Positions 32,801-43,724 of a stretch of 64,000 nt of DNA are shown here, piece by piece; position 1 is the stretch's first letter, and each line of letters begins with the position of its first letter. A program made the position numbers and the translations under genes. Origin of the DNA: Plutella xylostella (taxonomy: Eukaryota > Arthropoda > Insecta > Lepidoptera > Plutellidae); assembly GCF_932276165.1 (NCBI RefSeq), contig NC_064008.1:687001-751000 (forward strand), written 5' to 3'. Below the pieces are notes generated by a model. It was not told the origin of the DNA. It searched no databases and worked only from the letters and a program-made list of their open reading frames with translations.

Positions 32801-33524
32801 TTTTGATGCTATTGTCTGTCACTTATATTATATTATATTAGAGTTATAGTAAAATTATTTAAACGACAAAAACGCATGGTCTTGTCCACCTCAGCTAAGG
32901 CTATTTAAAAAATGAAATGGATATAAGTACTTAAGTAAAATTGTACTAACTAGATATAATAATTGTAATAGATATAAGCAAAAAGTTGAAAAGATGCTCG
33001 AGGAGTTTCTTTCACCATTTCTTTCCTCCTCGACGGGGCCTTTGTGAAATGGTGGTAGATGCCTATCGACAAATAATTGTAAAATTTTACGTCGATTAAA
33101 CCATTTCAATTTTTTTGATTGCTCGTGAGGTCGTGACTGTATTTACATAAATTATTTATAATTGTTATTTCCAGCGAGTCCGCCGCAACTTCGAAGGCCA
33201 CAAACGTGAAGAGGGTCCACACGTGTTCACCCTGTCCCCTCTTTATCCTTACCGTAAGAAACACTAATTTTTTCCCTCCTCATTACCATAAGAAACACTC
33301 ATTTGTTTCCTTCTTACCGTAAGAAACACTCACTTGTTTCCTCCCCGCCGTAAGAAACACTCATTTGTCCCCTCCTTATTACCGTAAAATACTCTCATTT
33401 ATTTTCTCCTTACCGTAAGAAACACTAATTTATTTCATCCTTACCGTAAGCACTACTCATTTGTTTCATTCTTACCGTATCATACTCATTCATTTATATT
33501 TTGTTGTTTACAGGTGATGACTGA
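29832..33524 (+). CDS. Small secreted peptide gene, copy 4
   Basis: Exon 1 (29832-29912, 27 codons): MKLFVFVLSVFAVLAVVMG then TGTDRTPP, ending CCG|GTAAG. Exon 2 (33175-33253), after TTATTTCCAG, reads RVRRNFEGHKREEGPHVF then TLSPLYPY, and can use donor TACC|GTAAG. Exon 3 (33514-33524), after TTGTTTACAG, completes R-D-D-stop. If that donor is not used, exon 2 runs on to RKKH-stop at 33267. The precursor is about 56 aa and Cys-free, with an RVRR site. AATAAA follows at about 33570. The 3.26-kb intron carries a hairpin MITE, a dispersed repeat and a LINE tail. Exon 3 and its 3' UTR (AAATAAATAACTT...AAAATATTGGAATTTT) match those of the 51758 gene, supporting the model. Confidence 0.55.
29921..30064. 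mobile_element. Hairpin MITE in intron 1 of copy 4
   Basis: GGGCCACTTGCACCTACATATTAAATCTAGATTT folds onto its inverse at the right end (…GCAAGTGGCCCC). Relatives occupy the same intron position in the 46004 (46184-46308) and 59672 (59837-59957) genes. Confidence 0.8.
30600..31432 (-). pseudogene. LINE C-terminal fragment with 3' UTR
   Basis: The minus-strand frame 31432-31049 (SILSLENRRTLLDAMLLYDL, CHSKYDCIDLNNKLCYRVPS, ...FNSIDIISSKPSNYRRHIIDTL) has the form of the C-terminal end of a Jockey/CR1-like RT. Its 3' UTR runs to an (A/T)-rich tail near 30610. 5'-truncated. Confidence 0.65.
31450..33120. other. Intronic stretch without a recognised gene
   Basis: It holds a MITE-like end (CAAAACACCCTGTATAG at 31538), a 3'-end-like segment with an A-run of about 20 (AATAAA + poly(A) at 32065-32090), and short ORFs without recognisable domains. 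Confidence 0.4.
33241..33485 (+). repeat. Tandem repeat of the exon 2 donor of copy 4
   Basis: About eight diverged units of 30-33 bp, each CTTACCGTAAGAAACACTCA plus TTTGTTTCCTC. The first unit contains the exon 2/intron junction (TACC|GTAAG at 33253/33254), so several further units repeat a donor-like CCGTAAG. Confidence 0.85.
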
Positions 33525-33625
33525 TGACTATTTTAAATCTCCAGAAAAGATGAATTTCTTAATGGAAATAAATAAATAACTTTATAAAATATTGGAATTT
33601 TAATTGTTGTCTATGTAGGTGATTA

Positions 33626-34274
33626 TATTATGTCGCAGGCATCTGTTTGAATCTCCTTTTTGGTTGAATCACTAGCGTGTTCATTGGATGGCGCTATTCA
33701 ATTGTATGACTAAAGGACAACTCGTCAAGTCATTGAATGTAACGTTCGGCGTCTTGACTGAACGTCATTCAGTGCAGTCGTTGAATGGGATATAGTATAG
33801 CAACTTTGTCATGTCTAGTTAGGGTGAACATGACCACACAAGAGTCAAGAAAAAGACTAAGTTACAAAGGTCTCATCGCACAAATTAACTAAACAATAAC
33901 AATAAACGTACCTTGGTATTGTTGTTCATAATTATCCAATTTGCCACATTTTTTCCTTGAAACTAGCCGCCGGCGGCGTAATAATAGGTAAATCCATAAT
34001 CTCACACTATATTTACACAAATAACGCACTTTAAAGCTAATTTATTTGCAAAAAATAACAATACAGGGGTATTTTGTTTCAGCTGTTAGCTGTTAGACGA
34101 CATATTTGTTTTATTTACCACCTGACTGATTTTAAGTCCGCTAACTAGTTCGACGTTTTGTGACGCTTGTAAAATCAACGTTCGGCCTAGTCATACAATT
34201 GAATAGCGCCATCCAATGAACGCGCTAGTTTTTCAACCAAAAAGAAGATTCAACCAGATGCCTGCGACATAATA
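33626..34274. mobile_element. MITE with TATGTCGCAGGCATCTG ends
   Basis: TATTATGTCGCAGGCATCTG at the left is inverted at the right. Arms extend through ATTGGATGGCGCTATTCAATTGTATGACTA (about 100 bp). It has no transposase. A related half copy lies at 35030-35240 (TATGTCGCAGTATTCAGG...). Confidence 0.75.
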
Positions 34275-34285
34275 TACATAATGAG

Positions 34286-34288
34286 AGT

Positions 34289-34339
<51 letters not shown>
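34286..34339. repeat. (TTTA)n microsatellite
   Basis: About 13 uninterrupted TTTA/ATTT units, possibly the tail of a lost LINE. Confidence 0.95.
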
Positions 34340-36060
34340 GGAAAAATAACAGAAATAGATCACAGAGAGTAATATGCAGACGGATATAAAATAAATGCTT
34401 AAATCTACTTCCTTGAACATTTTTCTCAGGGATATAATATTATAATACTTTATTTGGTGACATTTTAGAATTAATTTAGTAGATATAAAAATATTTATGA
34501 CTAAAATTAAGCATGCAATTTATTAAAAGGGAAAATAAATCATGCATCCTAATTATTATACATTATAAAATTATTGTCTAATTAAATTAAATTGAAAATT
34601 CTACATTATTATATATAATTTTGAAAATCTATCCCCCTTATTCATAGAAAAGCTACAACACGTTTCAACCAATAAACTGCTTTGTCCCTCTCTGTCAAAG
34701 AACAAATTGTTCTTTGTTGGAGAGGGACAAAACAGTTTACTAGTCAAAACGCCCTGCAACTTCTCTATGAATAAGAGTTAGACATACAATGTATTATTTA
34801 CCGTATTTTTTACCAAACTTACTTAAATCGTAATTTTCCAAATAATTTATTTATCAATACGAGCAGTTTTCTTCATACATGAATAAAGATACTTTGAAAC
34901 ACACACTTACATAAATTACCTACAGGTAATTTGTTCATTAACCTGTAATTTTCAAATTGAAGTAGGTAGAATTAACCTAATATTCACATGAATTAAAATT
35001 AGAATTAATTTTATAGTAGGTACACTATATGTCGCAGTATTCAGGTTGAGTCTCCTATTTAATTGAATCACTAGCTCGTTCATTAAATGACACTATTCCG
35101 TTGTGTCAATGACTAAAGACAACTCGTCAAGTGGTTGAATGTAACGTTCGACGTCTTGACTGAACGTCATTCAGCGAAGTCGTTGAATGGGATATAGCCG
35201 ACTCTGTAATCTTTGGTTAAGATGAACTTGAACGGACAAGAGTCAACAAAAACACTTTGTTACAAAGCTCTTATTGATTGAGGTGACGGGTGTTTGGGGA
35301 GCTGAGGCCAGGTTGTTAGTTCGTGCAATATCCCAACGACTGCGAGATAGGGGTTTTGACCGTCGCTCCGGGTCGTACCTGTCTCAAAGGATCTCCGTGG
35401 CTATACATCGCGGAAATGGAGCTAGTATAATGGGTACTTTTGAGCCAGGGGTGGCCTATTTTACTAGATATATTATGAACTAGCTGTTCCCGCGCGCTTC
35501 GCTTCGCCTTAAAAAGTTTTCCCGTGGGAATTCCGGGATAAAAAGTAGCCTATGTTCTTTCCCAGGGTCAAGACCGTATGTATAACAAATTTCATTCAAA
35601 TCCGTTCAGTAGTTTTGGCGTGAAAGAGTAACAGACAGACAGACAGACATACAGACAGACACAGTTACTTTCGCATTTATAATATTAGTTAGGATTAGGA
35701 TTAGGATTTATTACAATTTTTTAAAGTAATATTTTTGACGAAGCTCGTTGCTGATGCTTTTATTCTAGTGATTTGACGATGTATATATTACAGATTTTTT
35801 TTTTATATTGACGAAGCATGTCGTGGATTATTTATTGTTTGAATTTTCATAAATATTTTTTGCATGGTTAATTTATTACTGTGAATTAAAAAAAAATTGA
35901 AAAGTTAAAATTTGAATTTACAATATTACCTACCTGGAGGAACTGATGGAAAATCTAATATTTTCTGCGTCACATCAATATGGCAAGGAAAACAATGACA
36001 CGTATAAAATATTTAAGGAATATCAAAGACGAAGCAAAGCTTGCTATAGAGCTTCCACTA
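34340..36060. other. No gene; repeats only
   Basis: Includes a hairpin at 34630-34775 (CTTATTCATAGAAAAGC against its inverse), the half MITE at 35030-35240, an open frame at 35274-35483 without a recognised domain, and the CTTAAAAAGTTTTCCCGTGG-family repeat at 35481-35700 with (CAGA)n. Confidence 0.5.
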
Positions 36061-36475
36061 TGTTATTGTTTATTTATTTATTTATTTAAACACTTTATTG
36101 TATGTATACACAAATTACACAGTTTAAAGTAAAAGTTAACAAGTACAAGAAAGAACAATACAAGTATTTATTTATTTATTTATTTATATAAGGCACATCA
36201 ACAGTACATGTTACAATACACTTATAAAAGAAAGGTTAGAGAGGTACTTATCAATAACATGTACCAATTACAGACATGCTCAACACTTGTTAGGCACATA
36301 ACAAAACATAGAAATAATCATAATTAAAAATACAGTTTAGTATTACAAAAAAGAAAAATAAAACTTTAACTCACATTCTTTAAAAAAAAAAAAATCTGAC
36401 ATGAAAACAGATATATAAACTTATTTAAACTATAAAAACAAAAACAACTTCTTAACACTAATATGTTATACATTA

Positions 36476-39382
36476 TTAGTTAGAGATCGCACTAAGTACC
36501 TTATTTCTAAAAACTGCAAAACTATCCGAAAAAATATCCAAATTGTCAAATTTACTATTTATAGTGTTGAATTCCTTGCACATTCTATTGAGTGGAGCGT
36601 GTACACCGAGGTTGGTTCTGGAATGGTTGGAGTGAAATAAATTGGTTATACGTTTACGCGGGTAATTAAATGGGACTGATATTTTGATTTTACTGGAGAT
36701 ATTAGTAGAGTATATTTTATTATTAACAACATTATATAAGAACATGAGATCATGCTGAATCCGTCGATGCCGTAAAGAAATCATATTGAAATATGTCAAC
36801 CGCTGTTCGTACGGACACCGGTGTGAGATGCCGGGGCTGATGAAGGCGAGGTGGCGGGTGAAGGCGCGCTGGATGCCCTCGAGGCGCTGCGAATGCACGG
36901 CGTAGTGCGGGTTCCACACCACGCTTGCGAACTCCAATATACTCCTAACCAAAGCGTTATACAAAAGGATTTTCGTTTTATTACTAAATCCCCTTGTATT
37001 ACGCTTTAGAAAGCCAAGCATCTGAGCCGCTCTTTTAGTGACACTGTCTATATGACTTTTAAAATTTAGTTGGCTATCAAGTATAACGCCTAAATCTTTT
37101 ATTTCCTGAACTTGACTAATATTTTGGTTTGCAATTTTATACAATGATACTAAAGGGTTTTTCTTTTTGGTAAATTTTATAAAGTAACATTTATTTATGT
37201 TGAGACACATTTTGTTTCTGTCACACCAGATTTGTATCCTATTTATGTCTTGTTGAATTAGATTTATATCGTTTACGGAATTAACTGTTCTATAAATTTT
37301 AAGATCATCGGCATAGAGAGAAAATTTACAATGTTGAATGCAGGAAGTAATGTCATTAATGAAGATCAAGAATAAAAGTGGGCCAAGATGAGAGCCCTGC
37401 GGTACACCCGATACAGCAGGATAAATATTAGAGTCATAACCGTTAACAACAACACTTTGTGGTCTATTGTGTAGGTATGATTTAAACCAAAGCAACAAAG
37501 ATCCCTTAATTCCTGAATAATTAAGTTTATGCAGCAATAGATTGTGGTCAACTTTGTCGAACGCGCTAGAAAAATCTGTGTAAATAGCATCAACTTCATG
37601 TCCCTTATCAAGTGCATCAGCTAGTTCTGAGATGTATTCAACTAAGTTGGTTTGAACTGAGCGGCCGCTGATAAAACCATGTTGGAATTCGGAAATCAGT
37701 TCTCGAAAGGTGTGAGATAGAGATTTATACATGAGTGATTCGAATATTTTAGAAAAACAGGATAGAATTGAAATTGGTCGGTAGTTCTTAATATCACTTT
37801 GATCGCCTTTTTTATAGATTGGTATAATTCTTGCTTTTTTCCACTCTGCCGGAAAGATACCATATTTGAGGGAACTATTTATAATGAGATAAAGAGGAAA
37901 AGTTAGTCTAGATGCACATCTTTTTACAAAAATAGGAGGAATGCCGTCGGGTCCAGCACCTTTGTAAATATCTATTTGCTTCAATTGTTTTAGTATATCC
38001 GTTTCAGTAAATACTAAATTGGACAAATTACTTATGTTGTTAGGGGAAATAGTTGATGAAGGTGGACTGTTCTCATTATATTGTGTAGTAATAGAATTGA
38101 CTGTGTAAACTGATGAAAAATGAGAAGCAAAAAGGTTAGCAATATCAGGACCGGTGTCAGCAATAGAGCCCTCATTTTTCATTTCAGCTGGAAGACAAGC
38201 AGATGATTTTCTCTTAGCTTTCATAAAACCCCAGAACGCTTTTGGGTTCTTTGGAATGTTTTGCTCCAACTTTGATCTATAAGTAGTGTAACAGTTTGCT
38301 GTTAATTTGTGACACTGGTTTCTTATCAAGTCAAATTCTAATTTATCACGAGGGTTATTGTACTTTCGAAACTTTTTCCTTAATTTTTCCTTTTCATTTA
38401 ATAGTTTTATTAATGGGACAGTAAACCAAGGTGGCCATTTAGATTTAGAGGTTTTATGCTTAGGAACATACTTATCGATTATTTCATTAATTATTTTATA
38501 GAATATTTGAACCATTCCATCAGTATTTTCACAATCTACGAATTCGGTAAGCCAGTCAATTTTGGAGAGTTCAATAAAAATGTTGGTATAGTCTGCTTTA
38601 AAAAAATTATATCGGGTCTTATTACGAGGTCGAAGGTAAGCCATGTTAGAAGATGGGATAGTGAGTAACAGTGGAGGATGTTTAGTATCTAATTTACTAA
38701 GTAAGTCTAAGGGCTCCGATATAGAAACATCGGGAATGTTACTAAGTGCGAGATCCAACAGTTTATTGTCAATGTTTAAAATATTATTGCTTTGATATAA
38801 ATTATTTATGGATAGAAAATCTATAAGAGAGTAACCTAAATTACAATTTTTACTATTGGTGGGTATCATATGGTTACTATTACTAGAATGTCTACTCCAA
38901 CTGAGAAAACCAAGATTGAAATCACCGACTATGATAACATTGTCTACATCATTCATTACTGTGTCTACATTATTCAAATAATTATCTAAAGTATCTTTTT
39001 TAACAGGCGGAGGTAAGTAAACAGCACATAAGGCAATTTTTTGAATAGTATCATTAATTTTAACTTGTACACTGACCCATAAATCTTCACAATCAGATTC
39101 ATAATTAGAAACTCGGACAGATTGTATATCACGGGATACCGCTATAAGGACTCCTCCCCCGTCAATTTTAGTATTAATGGTTTCACGTCTATCTCTTCGG
39201 TATACAATATATCTAGAGTCAATTAGCTCACTGATGTTTATACTAGAATTAAGCCAAGTTTCTGTAAAAATTATTACTTTGTAATTACACTGCAAAATAT
39301 TGTTCATTACATCATTTGTCTTGGTCCGAAGACCACGAACATTTTGATAATAAATATCAAACATTTTAAAAATTGAGATCAA
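36476..39382 (-). CDS. LINE ORF2: endonuclease-reverse transcriptase
   Basis: 968 codons without interruption. N-terminal apurinic-like endonuclease (about residues 8-240): YYQNVRGL, IIFTETWL, VIIVGDFNLG. RT domain (about 470-740): IYKKGDQSDIKNYRPIS, FQHGFISGRSVQTNL, DFSSAFDKVDH, GVPQGSHLGPLLFLIF, and the catalytic FSLYADDLKIY. The C-terminal region ends with a tail including RRIQHDLMFLYNVV. It would nick the target and prime reverse transcription of its own RNA. The first ATG is at 39382; the ATG seven codons in (MFDIYYQNVRG) also fits. The family's usual length is about 900-1000 aa, so it is complete. Confidence 0.9.
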   Translation of the reverse strand: MISIFKMFDIYYQNVRGLRTKTNDVMNNILQCNYKVIIFTETWLNSSINISELIDSRYIVYRRDRRETINTKIDGGGVLIAVSRDIQSVRVSNYESDCEDLWVSVQVKINDTIQKIALCAVYLPPPVKKDTLDNYLNNVDTVMNDVDNVIIVGDFNLGFLSWSRHSSNSNHMIPTNSKNCNLGYSLIDFLSINNLYQSNNILNIDNKLLDLALSNIPDVSISEPLDLLSKLDTKHPPLLLTIPSSNMAYLRPRNKTRYNFFKADYTNIFIELSKIDWLTEFVDCENTDGMVQIFYKIINEIIDKYVPKHKTSKSKWPPWFTVPLIKLLNEKEKLRKKFRKYNNPRDKLEFDLIRNQCHKLTANCYTTYRSKLEQNIPKNPKAFWGFMKAKRKSSACLPAEMKNEGSIADTGPDIANLFASHFSSVYTVNSITTQYNENSPPSSTISPNNISNLSNLVFTETDILKQLKQIDIYKGAGPDGIPPIFVKRCASRLTFPLYLIINSSLKYGIFPAEWKKARIIPIYKKGDQSDIKNYRPISILSCFSKIFESLMYKSLSHTFRELISEFQHGFISGRSVQTNLVEYISELADALDKGHEVDAIYTDFSSAFDKVDHNLLLHKLNYSGIKGSLLLWFKSYLHNRPQSVVVNGYDSNIYPAVSGVPQGSHLGPLLFLIFINDITSCIQHCKFSLYADDLKIYRTVNSVNDINLIQQDINRIQIWCDRNKMCLNINKCYFIKFTKKKNPLVSLYKIANQNISQVQEIKDLGVILDSQLNFKSHIDSVTKRAAQMLGFLKRNTRGFSNKTKILLYNALVRSILEFASVVWNPHYAVHSQRLEGIQRAFTRHLAFISPGISHRCPYEQRLTYFNMISLRHRRIQHDLMFLYNVVNNKIYSTNISSKIKISVPFNYPRKRITNLFHSNHSRTNLGVHAPLNRMCKEFNTINSKFDNLDIFSDSFAVFRNKVLSAISN

Positions 39383-39427
39383 AGAATCACGTTTATAGGT
39401 ATTTAAAATAAACTACTTAATACTAAT

Positions 39428-40546
39428 TTAAACTATATGTTTGAGACTGTCCAGGTTGTGGATGGTGTAACGCTGGCTTGTTTCGTCTTTTTTCACAAAT
39501 ATTCTGCCATTCTTAAACCAGACAAACTTGTAGCCAGCTTCTCTAGCCTTAATCCGTGCAGCAGCATGCAGTGATTTGTTGGTTGGAGTGAGATGTTCCG
39601 ATACAAATACTGGTTTTTGGGGCCCTTCATAGCCTAGTTGTTTGGAGTTGAGTTTGTCTTTAGGATTCTTTTTATTAAATCTAGAAACAGCAGCCAGAAC
39701 TGAGTCACGGTCTTCTTTTTTACATAGTTTAACTATTATAGCTCGAGGCTGGGCACTGTCTTTATTTATTTTGGCGACTCTGGTTACGTTTACTATATCT
39801 TCTTTCTTGAGCGGGTTATCTACTACAATTGCTAGCTTATTAAAGCATTCCACCAAATTTTCAGATCGATTTTCAGGTATTCCATTTATTTCAATATTGT
39901 TATCGCGCATGTGTTGTTCTACAAGATGTAACCTTCCTGAAAGATCTTTAACGGTTGAGTTCAGGGCAGTGTTATCGGCTTCTAGTTTCTTTATTGTATC
40001 ATTCTTCTCAGATATAAGAGTTCTCATACTTTCAAATTGTTCATTAAAAAATGACAACGAATCGCGAAAACCAGAGATCAAATCATTTATAGCCTTGAGG
40101 TCGACTGCTACTACTTCTTTAATGGTTTGCTTAAAACTGCCTGTCAGCTCCTGTTTTAAAATGTCTCGCAACATGGTTTCGGTGACGTAGTTTTCAACAT
40201 CAGGGGAGGTATTAGTAGTTGATGACGTCGGGTTCCGTTTAGCACGAGTGGTCACATTTGCATTAGTAGTTGCGACATTGGACGTTGCCGATGGGGATTC
40301 GCAGACGGATGCAGCTACCGCGCGAGCAGGAGTGTTCGAATTGTCACCTTTTGGTCGTCTACTAAGGCACTCCTGACATTTCCACTTGCGTTTGTGCTCC
40401 AATTCCATTAAAAGAAATAGTTTTTCTGAGACATTAGCACACTGGAGATCGTACCTATGTCCACAGATTGAACAGTTAATAAATTCTTTATTTGGTATAT
40501 TATTACGGCAGCCTGCACATTTTCCATAATTATTAGTGGGTGGCAT
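39428..40546 (-). CDS. LINE ORF1: PHD-finger and coiled-coil RNA-binding protein
   Basis: 372 codons. The N-terminus has a PHD-type Cys pattern (CAGC, CSICGH, C, CQEC within about residues 10-60), then a Ser/Thr/Asn-rich linker, a heptad-rich coiled-coil region (about 175-225: LEADNTALNSTVKDLSGRL), and a C-terminal basic domain with RAIIVKLCKKEDRDSVL, like the RNA-binding fold of LINE ORF1 proteins. It would coat the LINE RNA. It lies directly upstream of ORF2 and is undamaged. Confidence 0.85.
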   Translation of the reverse strand: MPPTNNYGKCAGCRNNIPNKEFINCSICGHRYDLQCANVSEKLFLLMELEHKRKWKCQECLSRRPKGDNSNTPARAVAASVCESPSATSNVATTNANVTTRAKRNPTSSTTNTSPDVENYVTETMLRDILKQELTGSFKQTIKEVVAVDLKAINDLISGFRDSLSFFNEQFESMRTLISEKNDTIKKLEADNTALNSTVKDLSGRLHLVEQHMRDNNIEINGIPENRSENLVECFNKLAIVVDNPLKKEDIVNVTRVAKINKDSAQPRAIIVKLCKKEDRDSVLAAVSRFNKKNPKDKLNSKQLGYEGPQKPVFVSEHLTPTNKSLHAAARIKAREAGYKFVWFKNGRIFVKKDETSQRYTIHNLDSLKHIV

Positions 40547-40769
40547 TTTGGTGTAAGACTACTCTTCTTTATTATTAGTCCGTGAGATCAAACGTGTGAA
40601 TGTGAAGGATACTTCTTCTTTATTATTGTTCCGTGGCAACAGATCCGTGCATAGACAGCGCTGCGTATGTGTGCGTGTAGCAGTAGCTGGTCGCGGGGGG
40701 GCGGGGCGGGAGGGCCACGCGCCGCGTCTAACGTCCGTGCAGTTTGACCGTTACGAAAAATATTTATAA

Positions 40770-41450
40770 TGTTTATGTTGATTACTCACATATAGTTTGG
40801 AATTGTGAATTGACACTTATCACACTTTGTAGCTTATGGAATGAGCTATACGTAGATATAAGTCACTTGTACATTTATCACTAATTTACCACTTTTTCTG
40901 ATTAAAATCTAAGAGCGGGAAAGAAACGATGTTATTGTTATGGCGTTCGCGGTCTTGAAGTATATATATACAAAGGCGGACTTATCGCCTAAACGCGATT
41001 TCTTCCAGTCAACCTTTATTTTAGACGTTTCCTTATGTCTGGTAAGTAAAGTTGGTTTTCCTTTGCAGTCATCAAATATGTTATGTGATTTCAACTGTCA
41101 AAAAACAAATACTATAATAGACTAACGCTGAGTTGCGACATTAAATGTATAGCTGCCTTGCTTTGACAGTATACGGACAGAAAGAGATAGACATAGATTT
41201 AATGCCGACATTAGCTTAATGTTCCTTCCTGCAACTCAGCGAGATTATAGTGTAAGTACTATAAAATTAATTCTAATTTTAATTTAGGTAAATATTAGGT
41301 TAATACAACTTCAGTATGAAAATTTCAGGTTAATGAACAAATTTCTAATAAACTTTCGAATAAGAGATTAAGATTGGGTGTAGTGTAGATGTTAAAAGGG
41401 AATGTAGATTCATTAATATACTACTACTCTACAACTATAATATTACAAAT
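40770..41450. other. No gene seen
   Basis: AT-rich. Two overlapping 61-codon ORFs on opposite strands at 40909-41125 have no recognisable domain. CAACTCAGCG/CGCTGAGTTG at about 41127 and 41234 form a short inverted pair, probably a small MITE. Confidence 0.4.
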
Positions 41451-41451
41451 A

Positions 41452-43098
41452 CAGGGTGTCCCAAAAGTCAACGTCATCCCTTAAAGGGCTGATAGGTCAC
41501 TCATGAGAGGCCAGAAAATCAAAATATGACCTTAGTAAAAACTCGATAATTTTCGAGATATTGACACTTTTATAAATTTGCTGAAAATCGACACCTTGGA
41601 TCAGTTTTTTGCGTGCCGCCGGTACAAAAATCCATATTGTTAGAATTTGTTTGGTGTTGCATCACCCTGTATAGCCCTGCTATTGATCGCAGTCAAAAAA
41701 AATATCGAGTAATGCTGTATGTTTAAAAAAAACACGGTTTTCAAAGTCATAAAAGGTAATCGTATTTTTTTATAAATAACTTTGACTCTACATACTGTAA
41801 AAAAAATATACCACGCAAACCTGGCACTTTATTTGAAAAGATTGCTCATTTAATGCAGTTTCCAAAATGGTATGAAACGTTGCTATTGTTTCAATTAACA
41901 AAAAAGTTATTGCTATTTTAGTACAAAACGACCTCGATGTAAAATTGTTTGAAGGAAATTTATCTGACTGAATTTATTAAGGGTAAGTCATGTTGGAATG
42001 AGTAAAAGTAAAATAGGTGGTGGGGTCAGCCGTGGCAACATAGATGACGCAAAAATAGCTAAGAAAAAACTTACCAAACTCTTATAAAACATGTTTTGCG
42101 TTTTTTACACCTTATTTTAAAAAAACAAACATTTATTGACTTTTATTTTTATTTCTCAAAATTATAACACCACATTATTATATTTAGTACATAATCAGCA
42201 AAAAATAATACTCATTAATGGTCATAATCATAATTTTGAGAGTTTGGTTTTGTTTAACAATAACTTTAAAATAAATAACAAGTAATTAGAGGTAATGCTA
42301 ATGACTGATCTGTCCCTTTTTTGGATACTGTGGGTGTACAATGTACATGTGTAAGCGTTTTACTTGTACAATATCACACATTAGCACTACTCAGGAATGT
42401 ACGTTACCATGTGCTACATTTATGGGGAATGTGGAGTTGCTATAGTCCACTTTTTTCGAGAAAGATACTCAAAATGCGTTTTTTTTTATTCTGTGACAAC
42501 GTTGTCTCTTTTCCCACTCCCGGCCACACCACCTATTTTACTTTTACTCATTCCAACATGACTTACCCTTAATAAATTCAGTCAGATAAATTTCCTTCAA
42601 ACAATTTTACATCGAGGTCGTTTTGTACTAAAATAGCAATAACTTTTTTGTTAATTGTAACAACAGCAACGTTTCATACCATTTTGGAAACTGCATTAAA
42701 TGAGAAATCTTTTCAAATAAGGTGCCAGGTTTGCGTGGTATATTTTTTTTACAGTATGTAGAGTCAAAGTTGTTTATAAAAAAATACGATTACCTTTTAT
42801 GACTTTGAAAACCGTGTTTTTTTTAAACATACAGCATTACTCGATATTTTTTTTGACTGCGATCAATAGCAGGGCTATACAGAATGATGCAACACCAAAC
42901 AAATTCTAACAATATGGATTTTTGTACCGGCGGCACGCAAAAAACTGATCCAAGGTGTCGATTTATAGCAAATTTATAAAAGTGTCAATATCTCGAAAAT
43001 TATCGAGTTTTTACTAAGGTCATATTCTGATATTCTGGCCTCTCATGAGCTGACCTATCAGCCCTTTAAGGGATGACGTTGACTTTTGGGACACCCTG
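41452..43098. mobile_element. 1.65-kb foldback element with arms of about 575 bp
   Basis: The left end CAGGGTGTCCCAAAAGTCAA is exactly inverted at the right end (TTGACTTTTGGGACACCCTG), with TA on both sides. Homology runs inward to about 42030 on the left and from about 42525 on the right. The roughly 490-bp centre has an unassigned 83-codon ORF (42321-42572) overlapping the right arm. No transposase is recognised. A diverged single end is at 17459. Confidence 0.85.
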
Positions 43099-43673
43099 TA
43101 TACCTACTTACATAGAAGTTCATACTATATTTATTATAGTACATATTATGATAGACTAAGAATCTTACCAGATTAAAGTCGACCTATTGTTGACTCCCCT
43201 CCCCTTTTTTTTCTTGTTCTTCGTTTTTATCCCATAATTCTACTGGTATGTGAGCGGAAACACGTGCCTTCAGCACAATGCATGCATAGATTATTTTAAT
43301 TTTAACTCCTTAATTTCTAAGTTTTTTTAATTTTATTTCTTTATTTTACTGAAACTTGCAGAAAAAATGTAAATGAGAAGTTTCTCATTGAGGGAACTCT
43401 CTACTCATACGTCTTAATTTTTAATATTCTTTGAGAAAATCTGTTATTGGCCTTATTTTTAGTTTCATATACCTAGTATGTAATTTTTCGATTTTGTAAT
43501 CGCTGTTGATTTTCCGAATGAATGAAACGAAATGAATGAAATGAAAAAGTGGAATCCCCTCAGCACCCGACCCCTGACCCATCACTACACTTTGCATCGC
43601 CGTCACTCACATGGCGCAGCTTGAAGAGTGAGTGCGACGGAGAACTTTTGTCACGTCTTATTAGCGCTCTGTG

Positions 43674-43724
43674 CTACAGGGTTAGGACGGAGAAAACAGA
43701 CATAAAAAACACGAACAGTTTCAT
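43674..43724 (-). pseudogene. Truncated signal-peptide exon of the family
   Basis: ATG at 43724 gives MKLFVFFMSVFSVLTL then TAG. The expected donor is gone, and the sequence changes at the stop into a repeat (AGACGTGACAAAAGTTCTCC, also at 50932). The promoter (CTTATAAG, GTTTCAGTACTCAGTCAACTG) is still visible at about 43738-43775. No exon 2 was found downstream. Confidence 0.65.

Larger units (their letters stand above)
36165..40760 (-). mobile_element. Apparently full-length two-ORF LINE (CR1/Jockey group)
   Basis: On the minus strand: a GC-rich 5' UTR (about 40760-40547), ORF1 (40546-39428), a 45-bp gap, ORF2 (39382-36476), a 3' UTR, and an (AAAT)n tail at about 36165-36188. Neither ORF has a stop or frameshift, so the copy may be retrotransposition-competent or recently so. 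A separate LINE tail, 36064-36110, lies downstream. Confidence 0.8.

Noticed and set aside
33241..33485. CRISPR-like array (regular repeats)
   Set aside because: Units are contiguous diverged tandem repeats without unique spacers, in an insect genome.
35274..35483. 69-codon ORF starting MIEVTGVWGAEARLL
   Set aside because: It lies at the edge of a repeat, with no domain and no splice context to support a gene.
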